In this document: piece after piece, positions 45,915-55,144 of the stretch | How positions within the stretch are numbered: the first letter of the stretch is position 1 | Layout: each line of letters opens with the position of its first letter | Assembly (NCBI RefSeq): GCF_003970385.1 | Contig: NZ_RXZH01000002.1 | Coordinates: 248,001 to 312,000, forward strand | Reading direction: 5' to 3' | Length of the DNA stretch: 64,000 nucleotides | Origin: Vibrio aquaticus | GTDB taxonomy: Bacteria > Pseudomonadota > Gammaproteobacteria > Enterobacterales > Vibrionaceae | Program-made: the position numbers and the translations under genes | The notes under the pieces: model-generated | What the model was told of the DNA's origin: nothing | What the model saw: the letters and a program-made list of their open reading frames with translations, nothing else | Databases searched by the model: none

Positions 45915-48392
45915 ATGGATGTAATGCCCGGCAGTGACGTAACATCTAAGGCCTTTGATACGGAAGCTCGTGACGCAAAGAGCATTTCGTGGCGATGGGA
46001 CACGGCACATCATCATTTATCCATTGATCACGCTCAGTGCCACAGCCTACTGAGGGCTGAGCTACCACAACTGACCGGGAATCCGTTATTACCGTGCATG
46101 AGTTACGTGGATCAGACGCGCTTGATTCAAATGTTGACTCAGACTCAACCGAAACAAGATGAACGGCATTTCAACTGCTGCTTAAGACTTGATGGCGGTC
46201 AGTGTTGTTATGTTGAGCTCACTTTTCACGCTGAAAACTATCAGCATGTATCGGGGACCTTGACACCACTGTTCTTTTTCCAAGCGTCGGCACTGAGTAT
46301 TGGGGCACTGTTTAGCCAGTTGTTTAATAACACTCATCACGGAGTGCTGGTGGTCGATGAGAGTCAACACATCGTTGTGGCAAATGACTATCTTCTTTCA
46401 CTGCTCAAATACAACAATGTGGACCTTAAAGGGCAACCCTTATCACGACTTCAATCCGATAAACACAGCCCTCACTTTTATCAAAAAATATGGTACCACG
46501 TAGAGCAGGGCGCTCATTGGTCTGGCGTCATGTTAGTCCAAAATGCGAATAAGCGATCATGCCCTCAAGATGTCACGATTCAAACGGTCACGATTGAAGA
46601 GGGCATTTTTTACATCATCACACTTTTAGACTTATCCGATAATCTTTACCGATTGGCCGATATAGAACATGGGGGAATTGAGCTCCTAACCCAATTGCCG
46701 ACAGAGCGTCAGTTTACGCGGTCGCTCACTCAGAAAAAATATCCAGAGTCAGAAGATAAAGTCGCGATGGTGGTGGCCTTTAATCCGGATTTTAAAGAGG
46801 AGGACGATTTTGACTTAAAGTCTCGTCTCTCTGATTATCTGTATCAAAATACAATGACTTCGGAAGTCGGGTATTTAGGCAACAATTACTTTGTTGTCTG
46901 TGTTGAATGTATGAGAGCCAAAGGGCCCAGTCAGATTCGCATGATCCATCAGGCTATACGCCGTTTCTTTAGCTGGGTTGACCGTCAAGGTGGCGTCGAC
47001 ATTCACAATTCGATTGTTGAAGGCCGAGTAGGTGTGTCGGTATTGGGCCAAGATGCGCACGATGTTAAGTTGTTGGTGCCTCATGCGGTGCAAGCGATGT
47101 TAGAGCATGGCAACAAAGGACGAGGGCATATTGCTTTTTATCATGGAGCACTGCATAAGCAAGTGTTGAGACGCAAAGAACTGGAAGAGTGTGCCGAACA
47201 CCTGATTAAAGCGAGTGCCGTCGACGTATATTATCAACCGATCATTTCCACTGATAATTGGGATGTGGTCAAGTTTGAAGCGTTAAGTCGATTTAAAGGT
47301 TCAAACGGACAGATGCTCAATACCCAAGAGATGGTTAGCATCGCTGAAGACCTTGATCTAGTCTCTGATTTGGATTGGTGCGTGGGGTGCCGAGCACTTA
47401 AAGACCTCACGTATATTCAAGAACGATTTGGCGACCATTTAGGGATAACCATCAATCGTTCACTCAATACCAAACTCGACCCTAATGAAGTACTGCAAAG
47501 CGCGGATTCCCTAGTGCATCAATACGCAAAGAACCCAGAATCGGTCACCATTGAGCTGACAGAAAGCGCCTATTTTGACAGTGAATCTCAGCAATCCTCG
47601 TTAATCAGAAATATCCGCAATCGAGGCGTCAAAGTCGCCATTGATGATTTTGGAACTGGCTACAGTTCGTTCTCCTACTTGAGTGACAGTAATTTCGATT
47701 TAGTAAAAATTGATAAGTGTTTTGTCAGTGATTTAACGGAAGGAAGCAATAACTACTTTATCGTTCAGATGGTGATTCAATTGGCTCATACTTTGAACGT
47801 AAAAGTGGTGGCTGAGGGGGTCGAAACGAGCCGTGAACTGGATATGGTCTGTCGGTTAGGGGTCGACTATATCCAAGGTTATTACTTTTCGAAACCACTG
47901 CCGATTCACGAACTAGAACAAGCTTGGGCTTATTGTGAAAAACTCGATGCGCACCTTGCTGATAAAGGGCGCGATCTGCAACATAACATTCTAGCATTAA
48001 CACAGATTCATTTACCTTGCCTCGGCTTGAGTGACACAATTGAAAAAGCCAGCGAGCTGTTCAATGATGAACAGTACGACCTTGAAGTGATTCCGATATT
48101 AGACGGAACCAAGTGCGTTGGGTTGGTCACCTTAGAAGACATAAATCTTCATTTATCGCCGACGTATGCCACGAAATTCGAAACGCGCAGCGATCTGCTC
48201 AGCAGTAAAAAAACGCTCAATCAAGTGGTGCGACGCACCTTCTTCTCACTTCAATTACAAGAGAACGTCGACCAAGTCAGTGAAACACTCAAGCAAGGTG
48301 TTCGGCCTCCTTGGGTGATTGTAAACTGCGCAGGGGAGTATTTGGGTGTGGTCACTCAGGAAGATGTTTTGAAGCACTTCACTGATAGCTAA
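45915..48392 (+). CDS. PAS/degenerate-GGDEF/EAL/CBS protein (second of two)
   Basis: An 825-residue paralog of the preceding protein with the same domain order: PAS-like region, PAS (LFNNTHHGVLVVDESQHIVV), degenerate GGDEF (GYLGNNYFVVCV), EAL (VKFEALSRF, GITINRS, ELTESAY, IDDFGTGYSSF, KIDKCFV, AEGVET), and C-terminal CBS-like pair. The first residues differ, and a possible ribosome site (GGAGG) lies before the ATG. The similarity along the full length points to a tandem duplication followed by divergence, leaving both copies open. Confidence 0.88.
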   Translation: MDVMPGSDVTSKAFDTEARDAKSISWRWDTAHHHLSIDHAQCHSLLRAELPQLTGNPLLPCMSYVDQTRLIQMLTQTQPKQDERHFNCCLRLDGGQCCYVELTFHAENYQHVSGTLTPLFFFQASALSIGALFSQLFNNTHHGVLVVDESQHIVVANDYLLSLLKYNNVDLKGQPLSRLQSDKHSPHFYQKIWYHVEQGAHWSGVMLVQNANKRSCPQDVTIQTVTIEEGIFYIITLLDLSDNLYRLADIEHGGIELLTQLPTERQFTRSLTQKKYPESEDKVAMVVAFNPDFKEEDDFDLKSRLSDYLYQNTMTSEVGYLGNNYFVVCVECMRAKGPSQIRMIHQAIRRFFSWVDRQGGVDIHNSIVEGRVGVSVLGQDAHDVKLLVPHAVQAMLEHGNKGRGHIAFYHGALHKQVLRRKELEECAEHLIKASAVDVYYQPIISTDNWDVVKFEALSRFKGSNGQMLNTQEMVSIAEDLDLVSDLDWCVGCRALKDLTYIQERFGDHLGITINRSLNTKLDPNEVLQSADSLVHQYAKNPESVTIELTESAYFDSESQQSSLIRNIRNRGVKVAIDDFGTGYSSFSYLSDSNFDLVKIDKCFVSDLTEGSNNYFIVQMVIQLAHTLNVKVVAEGVETSRELDMVCRLGVDYIQGYYFSKPLPIHELEQAWAYCEKLDAHLADKGRDLQHNILALTQIHLPCLGLSDTIEKASELFNDEQYDLEVIPILDGTKCVGLVTLEDINLHLSPTYATKFETRSDLLSSKKTLNQVVRRTFFSLQLQENVDQVSETLKQGVRPPWVIVNCAGEYLGVVTQEDVLKHFTDS

Positions 48393-48446
48393 AATCAATC
48401 AGTCTGTTATCATCCGCAACCTATACTAATTTTCGTTAATAACACC

Positions 48447-49127
48447 ATGATTCAGCAGTTACTTGCCGTATGTGCTCCGATGCTATTGGGCGCACAACTT
48501 ATTCTGACCTTAATTCTTGTTAAAGGGGACATCTGTCCTGGACAACGTGGGCGTATTCACAAAATGCTGCCATCACTGGCAATCCTTTGGTTAGCGGTCG
48601 CGTCACTGCGTATTGAAGCGATGATGGTGGTGTTTGCAATTGCTTACTTCTACTCTCAAGTTCAAACCAAAAAGACACGAGACCAAGGTCCGATATGGGT
48701 AATGTACTTGGCTAACGGTCTGGCGCTGTCGTATGTGGCAATCGAAATGATGGCTCAAACTTCGTTAGCGGCAGGTCTGAGTGTGTTTGTTCAAATCTTC
48801 CTATTGGGGAGTTTATTCGCACACCTACTACTCACGATTGCACGAACTCGCTTACAAGCTTTCCATCGTATCTTACCGGTCGTTGGGGTTTTGTCTGCCA
48901 TGTTGATGAGTATCGCGATTTTGCTTAAATCTTACGGGCTAGACAGTGGTGTTCTAGAATCTGTGACGCAACCACTGCTAACAGGCTTTGCGTTACTGAT
49001 TACGGCTGTGGTTGTGTGGTGTTGGCACTTGCTATCGAGCAAAGAGATCAACAAAGGTCAGCTTGCGATAGCGTTGGCATTTTTGTTGCTGTCGACGACC
49101 TCAAACCAAGCATTGTTTGGACTATAA
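48447..49127 (+). CDS. Conserved-looking integral membrane protein
   Basis: A 226-residue protein with about seven hydrophobic helices and short loops; the basic KKTRDQ and RTRLQAFHR loops would be cytosolic. I do not recognise a family. It follows the second EAL protein after about 55 bases and might share its transcript, though no overlap ties it. Confidence 0.65.
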   Translation: MIQQLLAVCAPMLLGAQLILTLILVKGDICPGQRGRIHKMLPSLAILWLAVASLRIEAMMVVFAIAYFYSQVQTKKTRDQGPIWVMYLANGLALSYVAIEMMAQTSLAAGLSVFVQIFLLGSLFAHLLLTIARTRLQAFHRILPVVGVLSAMLMSIAILLKSYGLDSGVLESVTQPLLTGFALLITAVVVWCWHLLSSKEINKGQLAIALAFLLLSTTSNQALFGL

Positions 49128-49214
49128 AGGGCCAAAGTTTTAGATCCAGTTCACTTCACAATGGTGGTTTTGTAGCTACGCTTGAGTAAGAGGGTGTGGA
49201 ACTAGGAGACCAAC

Positions 49215-49415
49215 ATGGATCTAAGTAATGTGACCAGTTTTGACAGTATTATTCTGCTTGGGATAGTAAATGAAAAACTGCGATTAGAATGCGGCTCTTT
49301 TGAAGAGCTTGTGTCTATGTATGAGATGGACGTTGAAGCGGTAGTCGGAAAGCTAGATGTACTTGGCTACCAATATGACCCACTCACCAATCAATTCAAA
49401 TCTTACGAACGATAG
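49215..49415 (+). CDS. DUF4250 domain protein
   Basis: A 66-residue cytosolic protein matching the DUF4250 pattern: a hydrophobic LGIVNEKLRLECGSFEELVSMYE segment, then KLDVLGYQYDPLTNQFKSY. AGGAGA precedes the ATG and a terminator follows, so it is a real short gene. The fold resembles a small helix-turn-helix, but no function is established. Confidence 0.82.
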   Translation: MDLSNVTSFDSIILLGIVNEKLRLECGSFEELVSMYEMDVEAVVGKLDVLGYQYDPLTNQFKSYER

Positions 49416-49416
49416 C

Positions 49417-49443
49417 AAAAGGAGGCGTGATGCCTCCTTTTTC
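49417..49443 (+). terminator. Terminator of the DUF4250 gene
   Basis: AAAAGGAGGC pairs with GCCTCCTTTT around GTGAT and runs into T residues; probably also serves the convergent metR. Confidence 0.9.
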
Positions 49444-49451
49444 GTTTCTGT

Positions 49452-50363
49452 TTATACCGTTTTGATGCCATCTAAATGGCTCTTTGACTGCTGCCTTGCG
49501 GTACTAAAGAAAGCTTGCAGGTAGCGTTTGTCTTTATCTGCATGGCGAGTCGCGGCAAACAAACGTCGCCACAATCCACTTCCTAGCGGAATACTACTGA
49601 TTAACCCTTGGCGTGAGAACTCACTGATCGCCCAGTTGGGCAGGGCAGCGACCCCTAAGCCCGCAGAAACCATCTGAATGAGCATCAACGTATTGTCGGC
49701 CTGCTTCCACTTAGCGGGTTCAATGCCTTCGGGTTGCAAAAAGTGTTTGACCACATCAAGTCGATTTTTCTGCACAGGATAAGAGAGCATGGTTTGGTCA
49801 GCGAGGTCTTCTGGCTCAATACACGCTTTTTGTGCCAATGGATGGTTGATGGCAGTGACCAAACGCATCTCAAAATCAAACAGTGGTTCGTAGTGAATTT
49901 CAGAGCGGGGTTGAATGTCTGAGGTAATTACCAGATCCAAATCCCCCGCAAGCAAGGCAGGTAAAGGCTCAAAGCCAAAACCGGACGAGAAGTCCAATGT
50001 CACGCTAGGCCAAGCCACTTGATACTCTTTCAGCGCGGGCATTAACCACTGGAAACAAGAGTGACATTCGATCGCCATGTGCAAGCGACCATTGACGTCT
50101 TCTTTTAAGCTCGCGATTTCATTTTCAGCCTTTGCCAAACGTGGTAGCACATCGTCAGCCAATCTCAGCAAGATCTCTCCTTCTGAAGTGAACTTTACTG
50201 GCCGGGTTTTTCTCAGAAAAAGCTGGCCACCAATGCGTGCTTCCAGATCTTTAATTTGATGTGAAAGGGCTGACTGCGTTAAATGCAATGTGGTTGCGGT
50301 TGCCGTCAAAGAGCCTGTTTCTCTAAGAGTGGCCAGTGTTCTTAAGTGCTTCAGTTCTACCAT
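49452..50363 (-). CDS. metR: LysR-family regulator of methionine genes
   Basis: A 303-residue LysR-type regulator with N-terminal winged HTH (LRTLATLRETGSLTATATTLHLTQSALSHQIKDLE) and a C-terminal effector domain that senses homocysteine in MetR. Sequence and divergent position against metE identify it. A perfect MetR site (TGAA-N5-TTCA) overlaps the start codon, which suits autorepression. MetR activates metE and related genes. Confidence 0.94.
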   Translation of the reverse strand: MVELKHLRTLATLRETGSLTATATTLHLTQSALSHQIKDLEARIGGQLFLRKTRPVKFTSEGEILLRLADDVLPRLAKAENEIASLKEDVNGRLHMAIECHSCFQWLMPALKEYQVAWPSVTLDFSSGFGFEPLPALLAGDLDLVITSDIQPRSEIHYEPLFDFEMRLVTAINHPLAQKACIEPEDLADQTMLSYPVQKNRLDVVKHFLQPEGIEPAKWKQADNTLMLIQMVSAGLGVAALPNWAISEFSRQGLISSIPLGSGLWRRLFAATRHADKDKRYLQAFFSTARQQSKSHLDGIKTV

Positions 50364-50375
50364 GAATTCCCTTCA
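50363..50375. promoter_or_regulatory. MetR binding site, perfect consensus
   Basis: TGAATTCCCTTCA fits TGAA-N5-TTCA exactly. It overlaps the first base of the metR coding region, so binding could block metR transcription. A second site lies 30 bases away. Confidence 0.6.
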
Positions 50376-50392
50376 ATCGATCATCACTAAGT

Positions 50393-50405
50393 ATGAATTC
50401 AATTA
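50393..50405. promoter_or_regulatory. Probable second MetR site
   Basis: TGAATTCAATTAA matches TGAA-N5-TTCA at seven of eight conserved positions. Tandem MetR sites between metR and metE are the usual arrangement in enteric bacteria. Confidence 0.45.
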
Positions 50406-50431
50406 ACCTAACACTGATTTAATAGGAGTGT

Positions 50432-50447
50432 AAACATCTAGACGTCT
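50432..50447. promoter_or_regulatory. MetJ operator (tandem met boxes)
   Basis: AGACGTCT at 50440-50447 is a perfect 8-of-8 met box; the adjoining AAACATCT at 50432-50439 matches at about six positions. Two adjoining boxes are the minimum MetJ operator. It would let MetJ-SAM repress metE, and perhaps metR. Confidence 0.6.
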
Positions 50448-50636
50448 AAAGTTTAGTGGTTTTTATAAATAAGACTTCTACATGATGCGATTCCTCTACA
50501 TGAAAAAAGTTAATAAACAAGTTGAGTATTTGGAGATTGTTCAATCCATTGAATAGCGAGATGCTTTAGCCATCCAGACTTCCCAGAGAGTCTGCCCTGA
50601 ATGAAAAATGAATTGGATAATTTAAGGATAAACACG

Positions 50637-52922
50637 ATGACGACAACCACACATATACTCGGCTACCCACGCATTGGCGAACAACGCGAACTGAAATTTG
50701 CCTTAGAGAAGTATTGGCGCGGTGAAATCAGCCAAGCGGAACTGCAAGCGGTGGGCAGCGAACTGCGCCAGCGTAATTGGAAGGTGCAGAATCAGGCGGA
50801 ACTCGATTATGTGACTGCCGGTGACTTTGCTTGGTATGACCATGTGCTGACTACTACGTTGCTGCTAGGCCATGTACCTAAGCGTCATCGCAACGGTTTC
50901 CCTGACTTGGACACCCTATTTAAAATTGGTCGAGGCCAGTCACAAGCGAGTTGTGATTGCAGTGGCCATGCAGCTTCGGATATGACGAAATGGTTCAACA
51001 CTAATTACCACTACATTGTGCCTGAGTTTAGCCAAGACGACACATTCGAAGTGAGTTGGCCTCAACTGTTTGAAGAGGTTAACGAAGCCGTAAAAGCAGG
51101 TCATAACGTAAAACCCGTTTTATTAGGGCCACTTAGCTACCTGTACTTAGGAAAAGAAGTTGAAGAAGGTTTTGACCGTCTCACTCTGTTACCAAGAGTA
51201 TTAACGGCTTACCAAGCGATCCTCGCGAAACTTGCCAAACAAGGGGTGGAGTGGGTTCAAATTGACGAGCCGATCTTAGCGTTAGAATTAGAAAAGCCTT
51301 GGCGAGACTCATTCAAATTGGCGTATCAGGTGATTCGCAGTGATGTGAAAGTGCTGCTAACCACTTACTTTGATTCGATTGTGGACTCGATTGATAAGAT
51401 TGTAGAGCTTGAGGTTGACGGCCTTCATATCGATTTAGCGGCAGCGCCAGAACAGCTAATTCAAGTGACTGATAAGCTTCCCAAACACTGGGTGTTATCC
51501 GCAGGTATTGTTAATGGTCGTAATGTGTGGCGTGCCGATCTCAGCGCGCAACTTGCTCTGCTTCAACCGCTCAAAAAAGTGTTGGGTGATAGACTTTGGG
51601 TAGCCAGCTCGTGCTCGCTTTTGCATAGCCCTGTCGATGTAGAGTTGGAGCCGGGCCTGAGTGAAGAAGTACAAAGTTGGTTTGCTTTTGCCAAACAGAA
51701 AGTGACGGAAGTGGCGTTGCTCGGTAAAGCACTCGATGGAGACCAAAATGCAATTCTGGCTTGTGATACTTACAGTGCGCCAATCCAAGCGCGAAAAACG
51801 GCAAGTCATGTAAACAAGCCTCAAGTTCAGGCGCGTTTAAGTCAAATAACCAAATCCTTAACTGAGCGCAGTGCCCCCTATGCTGAGCGAGCAGCACATC
51901 AAAGTGAAGTGTTAGGCTTGCCGCTGTTTCCAACCACAACCATTGGTTCTTTCCCTCAAACAAGCGAAATACGAGTACAACGCAGCGCTTATCGAGCGGG
52001 TAAGTTGACGCAAGCCGACTATGAGAATGCGTTGAAAGGGCATATAGCCGATGCCGTTAAACGACAAGAAGCGTTAGATCTCGATGTGTTGGTACACGGT
52101 GAAGCTGAACGCAATGACATGGTTGAATATTTTGCTGAGAATCTTGCCGGTTTCCAAACCACTCAATTTGGTTGGGTGCAAAGTTACGGCTCGCGCTGTG
52201 TAAAACCTGCGATAGTTGTTGCCGATATTGAGCGAGAGAAACCAATGACGGTAGAGTGGTCAACCTATGCGCAATCACTGACGTCAAAGCAAATGAAAGG
52301 GATGCTGACAGGGCCAGTGACTATCTTGTGTTGGACCTTCCCTAGAGAAGACATCACCCGTAAAGAGATTGCAGACCAGTTAGCATTGGCACTGCGTGAC
52401 GAAGTTTCTGACTTGCAAGATGCTGGAATCAACATCATTCAAATTGATGAACCAGCGATTCGTGAAGGTCTGCCTCTGAAAAAACGTGACCATAAAGCTT
52501 ACCTAGAATGGGCCGTCGATGCGTTTAAGATTTCAGCTGCCAGTGCCAAACCAGAGACCCAAATTCATACCCATATGTGTTATTCCGAGTTTAATGAAAT
52601 CATTGATTCGGTCGCCGCGCTTGATGCCGATGTAATCACCATTGAAACCTCTCGTTCGAATATGGAATTGCTTAAAGCCTTTGAAGAGTTTAACTATCCG
52701 AATGAAATTGGCCCGGGTGTTTACGATATTCATTCGCCAAACGTGCCAAGTAAAGAATGGATTGAAGGCTTGATCAATAAAGCGGCAGAGAAGATCCCAC
52801 CGCAGCGTCTGTGGGTTAACCCAGATTGTGGTCTGAAAACCCGAAATTGGGCTGAAACGGAGGCCTCGTTATCCAACATGGTGTTAGCGGCTAAGGCGTT
52901 ACGAGAGGAGTTCAGCGCCTAA
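50637..52922 (+). CDS. metE: Cobalamin-independent methionine synthase
   Basis: A 761-residue enzyme that methylates homocysteine from methyl-tetrahydrofolate triglutamate. The C-terminal zinc site is intact (IHTHMCYS with His and Cys, and the Cys of [11 protein letters not shown]), and the N-terminal [20 protein letters not shown] motif fits. The open frame also has an ATG at 50601, but TAAGGA before the ATG at 50637 and the [14 protein letters not shown] start decide for 50637. Expression is probably under MetR activation and MetJ repression from the 273-base divergent region. Confidence 0.96.
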   Translation: MTTTTHILGYPRIGEQRELKFALEKYWRGEISQAELQAVGSELRQRNWKVQNQAELDYVTAGDFAWYDHVLTTTLLLGHVPKRHRNGFPDLDTLFKIGRGQSQASCDCSGHAASDMTKWFNTNYHYIVPEFSQDDTFEVSWPQLFEEVNEAVKAGHNVKPVLLGPLSYLYLGKEVEEGFDRLTLLPRVLTAYQAILAKLAKQGVEWVQIDEPILALELEKPWRDSFKLAYQVIRSDVKVLLTTYFDSIVDSIDKIVELEVDGLHIDLAAAPEQLIQVTDKLPKHWVLSAGIVNGRNVWRADLSAQLALLQPLKKVLGDRLWVASSCSLLHSPVDVELEPGLSEEVQSWFAFAKQKVTEVALLGKALDGDQNAILACDTYSAPIQARKTASHVNKPQVQARLSQITKSLTERSAPYAERAAHQSEVLGLPLFPTTTIGSFPQTSEIRVQRSAYRAGKLTQADYENALKGHIADAVKRQEALDLDVLVHGEAERNDMVEYFAENLAGFQTTQFGWVQSYGSRCVKPAIVVADIEREKPMTVEWSTYAQSLTSKQMKGMLTGPVTILCWTFPREDITRKEIADQLALALRDEVSDLQDAGINIIQIDEPAIREGLPLKKRDHKAYLEWAVDAFKISAASAKPETQIHTHMCYSEFNEIIDSVAALDADVITIETSRSNMELLKAFEEFNYPNEIGPGVYDIHSPNVPSKEWIEGLINKAAEKIPPQRLWVNPDCGLKTRNWAETEASLSNMVLAAKALREEFSA

Positions 52923-52930
52923 CATAAGAA

Positions 52931-52958
52931 CAAGCCGGTGACTCAATCACCGGCTTGG
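52931..52958 (+). terminator. Hairpin after metE
   Basis: AAGCCGGTGA pairs with TCACCGGCTT around CTCAA. The T-run is short (TTGG), so termination may be weak or rely on Rho. Confidence 0.6.
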
Positions 52959-53049
52959 TACGACCACGCTTCAGGTTCGATGAAATCCGTGTAACGCATT
53001 ATATAGTATGTCATACTAGGTTAACTTTTTCTGAAAGTATAACGATGAA

Positions 53050-53985
53050 ATGGAATTGAATTTAGATGATGTGGCCGCACAAACAAAAGAAAAAATAGAG
53101 CCTTATCTCAATGCTTTACCAGAACCTGCGCTTGTGGTTAATTACCAAGGGACCTACTTAAATTGCTTAGGTGGTAGTGACTCTACGAAACACCATGATC
53201 TGCATACGTTAATCGGTAAAACACATCATGATGTATTACCACATGATGTTGCAGATAGTTTAAGCGAGGCAATTTGCCTGTCCATTGATGAACACCGTCT
53301 AGTTGAGCATCAATACGCCATCAATCCCGCCGACCTCAAACACGTTGATCATTCTACCGGTCCGCAGCATATTCAGTATTTCACCGCATCGATTTCTCCT
53401 GTCAGTGGCAAGAAACAAGCGATTTATACGGTGACTAATATCACGGCGCACAAGCAAATGATGGCGAAAATAGAAAGACAAGCCAAAGAGTTAGAACGTT
53501 TGACCGTGATTGATCACCTGACGCAATGCTATAACCGCTATGCATTGGATAAGTTACTGCCTGAAAAATTGCATCAGGCTTGTCAGTTAGGGCGTTCTGT
53601 GACGATCGTGATGGTCGATCTCGATAAGTTCAAACAGCTTAATGATGAATATGGACATCTCTATGGCGATCTGGTTCTTAAACTGATTTCTGAGTGCTTA
53701 ATGAAGTTCTGTATGAACGTTTATCGTTATGGTGGCGATGAGTTCCTACTCTACCTAGAACAGTATCAACTGGCTGAGGTTGAAGAGTTGGCAAAAGCGA
53801 TCATTGAGGCTGTGCAAGAAGAAGGCATCAGACATCAGACGCCAACTGACCTTAGCGTGACGTTAGGGGTGACTCATATTCAAGCCTTACGAAAAGGGCA
53901 GGATATCGAAAGTGTGGTCGCGATGGCTGACCAAGCCTTATATCAAGCTAAACATGCTCAACGTGGAACGTTTCATATTCTTTAA
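53050..53985 (+). CDS. PAS-GGDEF diguanylate cyclase
   Basis: A 311-residue cytosolic protein: PAS sensor (about 18-135, LPEPALVVNYQGTYLNCLGG), short helix, then GGDEF (about 150-311) with the intact signature RYGGDEF near residue 227 and the metal and GTP motifs VDLDKFKQLNDEYGHLYGD. It is therefore likely an active c-di-GMP synthase. No RxxD inhibitory site stands five residues before GGDEF, so product inhibition may be absent. The start is weakly supported (no clear ribosome site). It is monocistronic, with a terminator after. Confidence 0.9.
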   Translation: MELNLDDVAAQTKEKIEPYLNALPEPALVVNYQGTYLNCLGGSDSTKHHDLHTLIGKTHHDVLPHDVADSLSEAICLSIDEHRLVEHQYAINPADLKHVDHSTGPQHIQYFTASISPVSGKKQAIYTVTNITAHKQMMAKIERQAKELERLTVIDHLTQCYNRYALDKLLPEKLHQACQLGRSVTIVMVDLDKFKQLNDEYGHLYGDLVLKLISECLMKFCMNVYRYGGDEFLLYLEQYQLAEVEELAKAIIEAVQEEGIRHQTPTDLSVTLGVTHIQALRKGQDIESVVAMADQALYQAKHAQRGTFHIL

Positions 53986-53994
53986 CCGTGATAC

Positions 53995-54026
53995 AAAATG
54001 CCGACTCTCTTGAGGTCGGCATTTTC
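53995..54026. terminator. Bidirectional terminator
   Basis: AAAATGCCGAC pairs with GTCGGCATTTT around a loop of about nine bases, between the convergent cyclase and ohr genes. Confidence 0.88.
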
Positions 54027-54048
54027 TGTTAGGCAAGAACAAAGCTGA

Positions 54049-54471
54049 TTAGATAGCATCACCATTCACAGTGACTTGAACATCAATGTTGCCTTTTACT
54101 GCATTTGAGTAAGGGCATACTTGATGAGCGACACGCACAAGTTCAAGTGCTTGTTGTTGTGGCAATTCAACGGTTGCCGCTAAGCTAACTGTTAGAGCAA
54201 AACCACCATTTTCATTTGGACCGATACCTACTTCAGCGGTCACAGGTGCTTGCTTTAGCTCTACTTTTGATTCACGAGCAACGTGTAGAATCGCGTTAGA
54301 AAAACACGCAGAGTAACCTGCTGCGAATAGCTGTTCTGGATTGGTTGCTGCACCACTACCACCCATCTCTTTAGGGTAAGAAAGCTCTAAGTCTAATAAT
54401 CCATCGTCCGTTTTTACTTGACCGTTACGACCAGCGAGAGCAGTAGCTTGTGTTTTGTATAGAGTAGTCAT
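54049..54471 (-). CDS. ohr: Organic hydroperoxide resistance protein Ohr
   Basis: A 140-residue OsmC/Ohr-family thiol peroxidase that reduces organic and lipid hydroperoxides. Both redox cysteines are present: C56 (AAGYSACFSNA) and the resolving Cys in HQVCPYSNA; Arg15 of the active site is also in place. An AAGGAAG ribosome site precedes the ATG. It is divergent from ohrR across a 125-base region with repeated OhrR-like palindromes. Confidence 0.95.
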   Translation of the reverse strand: MTTLYKTQATALAGRNGQVKTDDGLLDLELSYPKEMGGSGAATNPEQLFAAGYSACFSNAILHVARESKVELKQAPVTAEVGIGPNENGGFALTVSLAATVELPQQQALELVRVAHQVCPYSNAVKGNIDVQVTVNGDAI

Positions 54472-54491
54472 GGTATCTTCCTTTTGTAATT

Positions 54492-54507
54492 TATATTGTG
54501 CGCAATT
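54492..54507. promoter_or_regulatory. Candidate OhrR operator 1
   Basis: TATATTGTGCGCAATT, with near-palindromic core ATTGTGCGCAAT, in the ohr-proximal part of the intergenic region. The same 16 bases recur at 54551-54566, so it is likely the OhrR site. A weaker relative (AATTGTTTGCAATATT) lies between them at about 54508-54523. Confidence 0.55.
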
Positions 54508-54550
54508 GAATTGTTTGCAATATTAGATCGAAGTAAAGGTTGAATGCAAG

Positions 54551-54566
54551 TATATTGTGCGCAATT
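54551..54566. promoter_or_regulatory. Candidate OhrR operator 2
   Basis: An exact copy of operator 1, 59 bases on, close to the ohrR start. Two identical copies fit co-regulation of the divergent pair. Confidence 0.55.
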
Positions 54567-54596
54567 TGTTTTTGATGTGAAGTATTGGGGTTGAAG

Positions 54597-55058
54597 ATGG
54601 CGGCGTGTGAAAAGGATAGAAAGGTGAATGGCGACGAACGTTTACTGTTGGACAATCAGGTTTGTTTTCCATTGTACAGCGCAGCAAACGCGGTTATTCG
54701 CACGTATAGACCGTTGCTTGATAAGTTAGACCTGACTTATTCGCAATACTTGGTCATGATGGTGCTCTGGGAAACGGATGGCATCAGCGTAAAAGATTTG
54801 GGGGCAAGGCTACACCTAGATTCAGGAACGCTAACCCCGTTACTGAAACGGCTAGAATCGAAAGGTTTTGTTGTTAGAGGCCGTAGTGAGACAGATGAAC
54901 GAGTACGAGTGCTTAAACTGAGCGAAGCTGGAGCAAACTTGAAATCAGAAGCGTTCGCCGTTCCTGAAAGTATGAAGTGTCACATTCAACTTGAGCTTGA
55001 TGAACTTATCCAGCTGAAAACTTTGTGTGAGAAACTCATCAAAACACTTCAACCTTAA
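54597..55058 (+). CDS. ohrR: Organic hydroperoxide sensor OhrR (MarR family)
   Basis: A 153-residue MarR-family repressor. The peroxide-sensing cysteine lies in NQVCFPLYSAANAVIRTYRPLLDKLDLTYSQYL (C23), and the winged HTH reads SVKDLGARLHLDSGTLTPLLKRLESKGFV with the wing RGRSETDERVR. A TTG at 54585 is in frame, but the ATG at 54597 has GGGG at a suitable distance and is preferred. Oxidation would release repression of ohr. The stop codon runs straight into a tandem heptanucleotide repeat. Confidence 0.92.
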   Translation: MAACEKDRKVNGDERLLLDNQVCFPLYSAANAVIRTYRPLLDKLDLTYSQYLVMMVLWETDGISVKDLGARLHLDSGTLTPLLKRLESKGFVVRGRSETDERVRVLKLSEAGANLKSEAFAVPESMKCHIQLELDELIQLKTLCEKLIKTLQP

Positions 55059-55059
55059 A

Positions 55060-55115
55060 GCTTAGAGCTTAGAGCTTAGAGCTTAGAGCTTAGAGCTTAA
55101 AGCTTAGAGCTTAGA
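55060..55115. repeat. Heptanucleotide tandem repeat, eight units
   Basis: The unit GCTTAGA is repeated eight times in a row; only the sixth unit differs (GCTTAAA). It begins two bases after the ohrR stop and ends about 29 bases before the acetyltransferase start. Such arrays are prone to slippage, so copy number may vary among strains. Confidence 0.9.
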
Positions 55116-55144
55116 ACTAGCAACGTAGAAACAAAGGAATGGAA

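Noticed and set aside
43396-48392. Frameshifted or split single gene in the EAL pair
   Set aside because: Each frame holds a full set of domains, with its own start and stop, so these are two genes.
55060-55115. CRISPR-like array
   Set aside because: The units are only seven bases and directly adjoining, with no spacers or cas genes.
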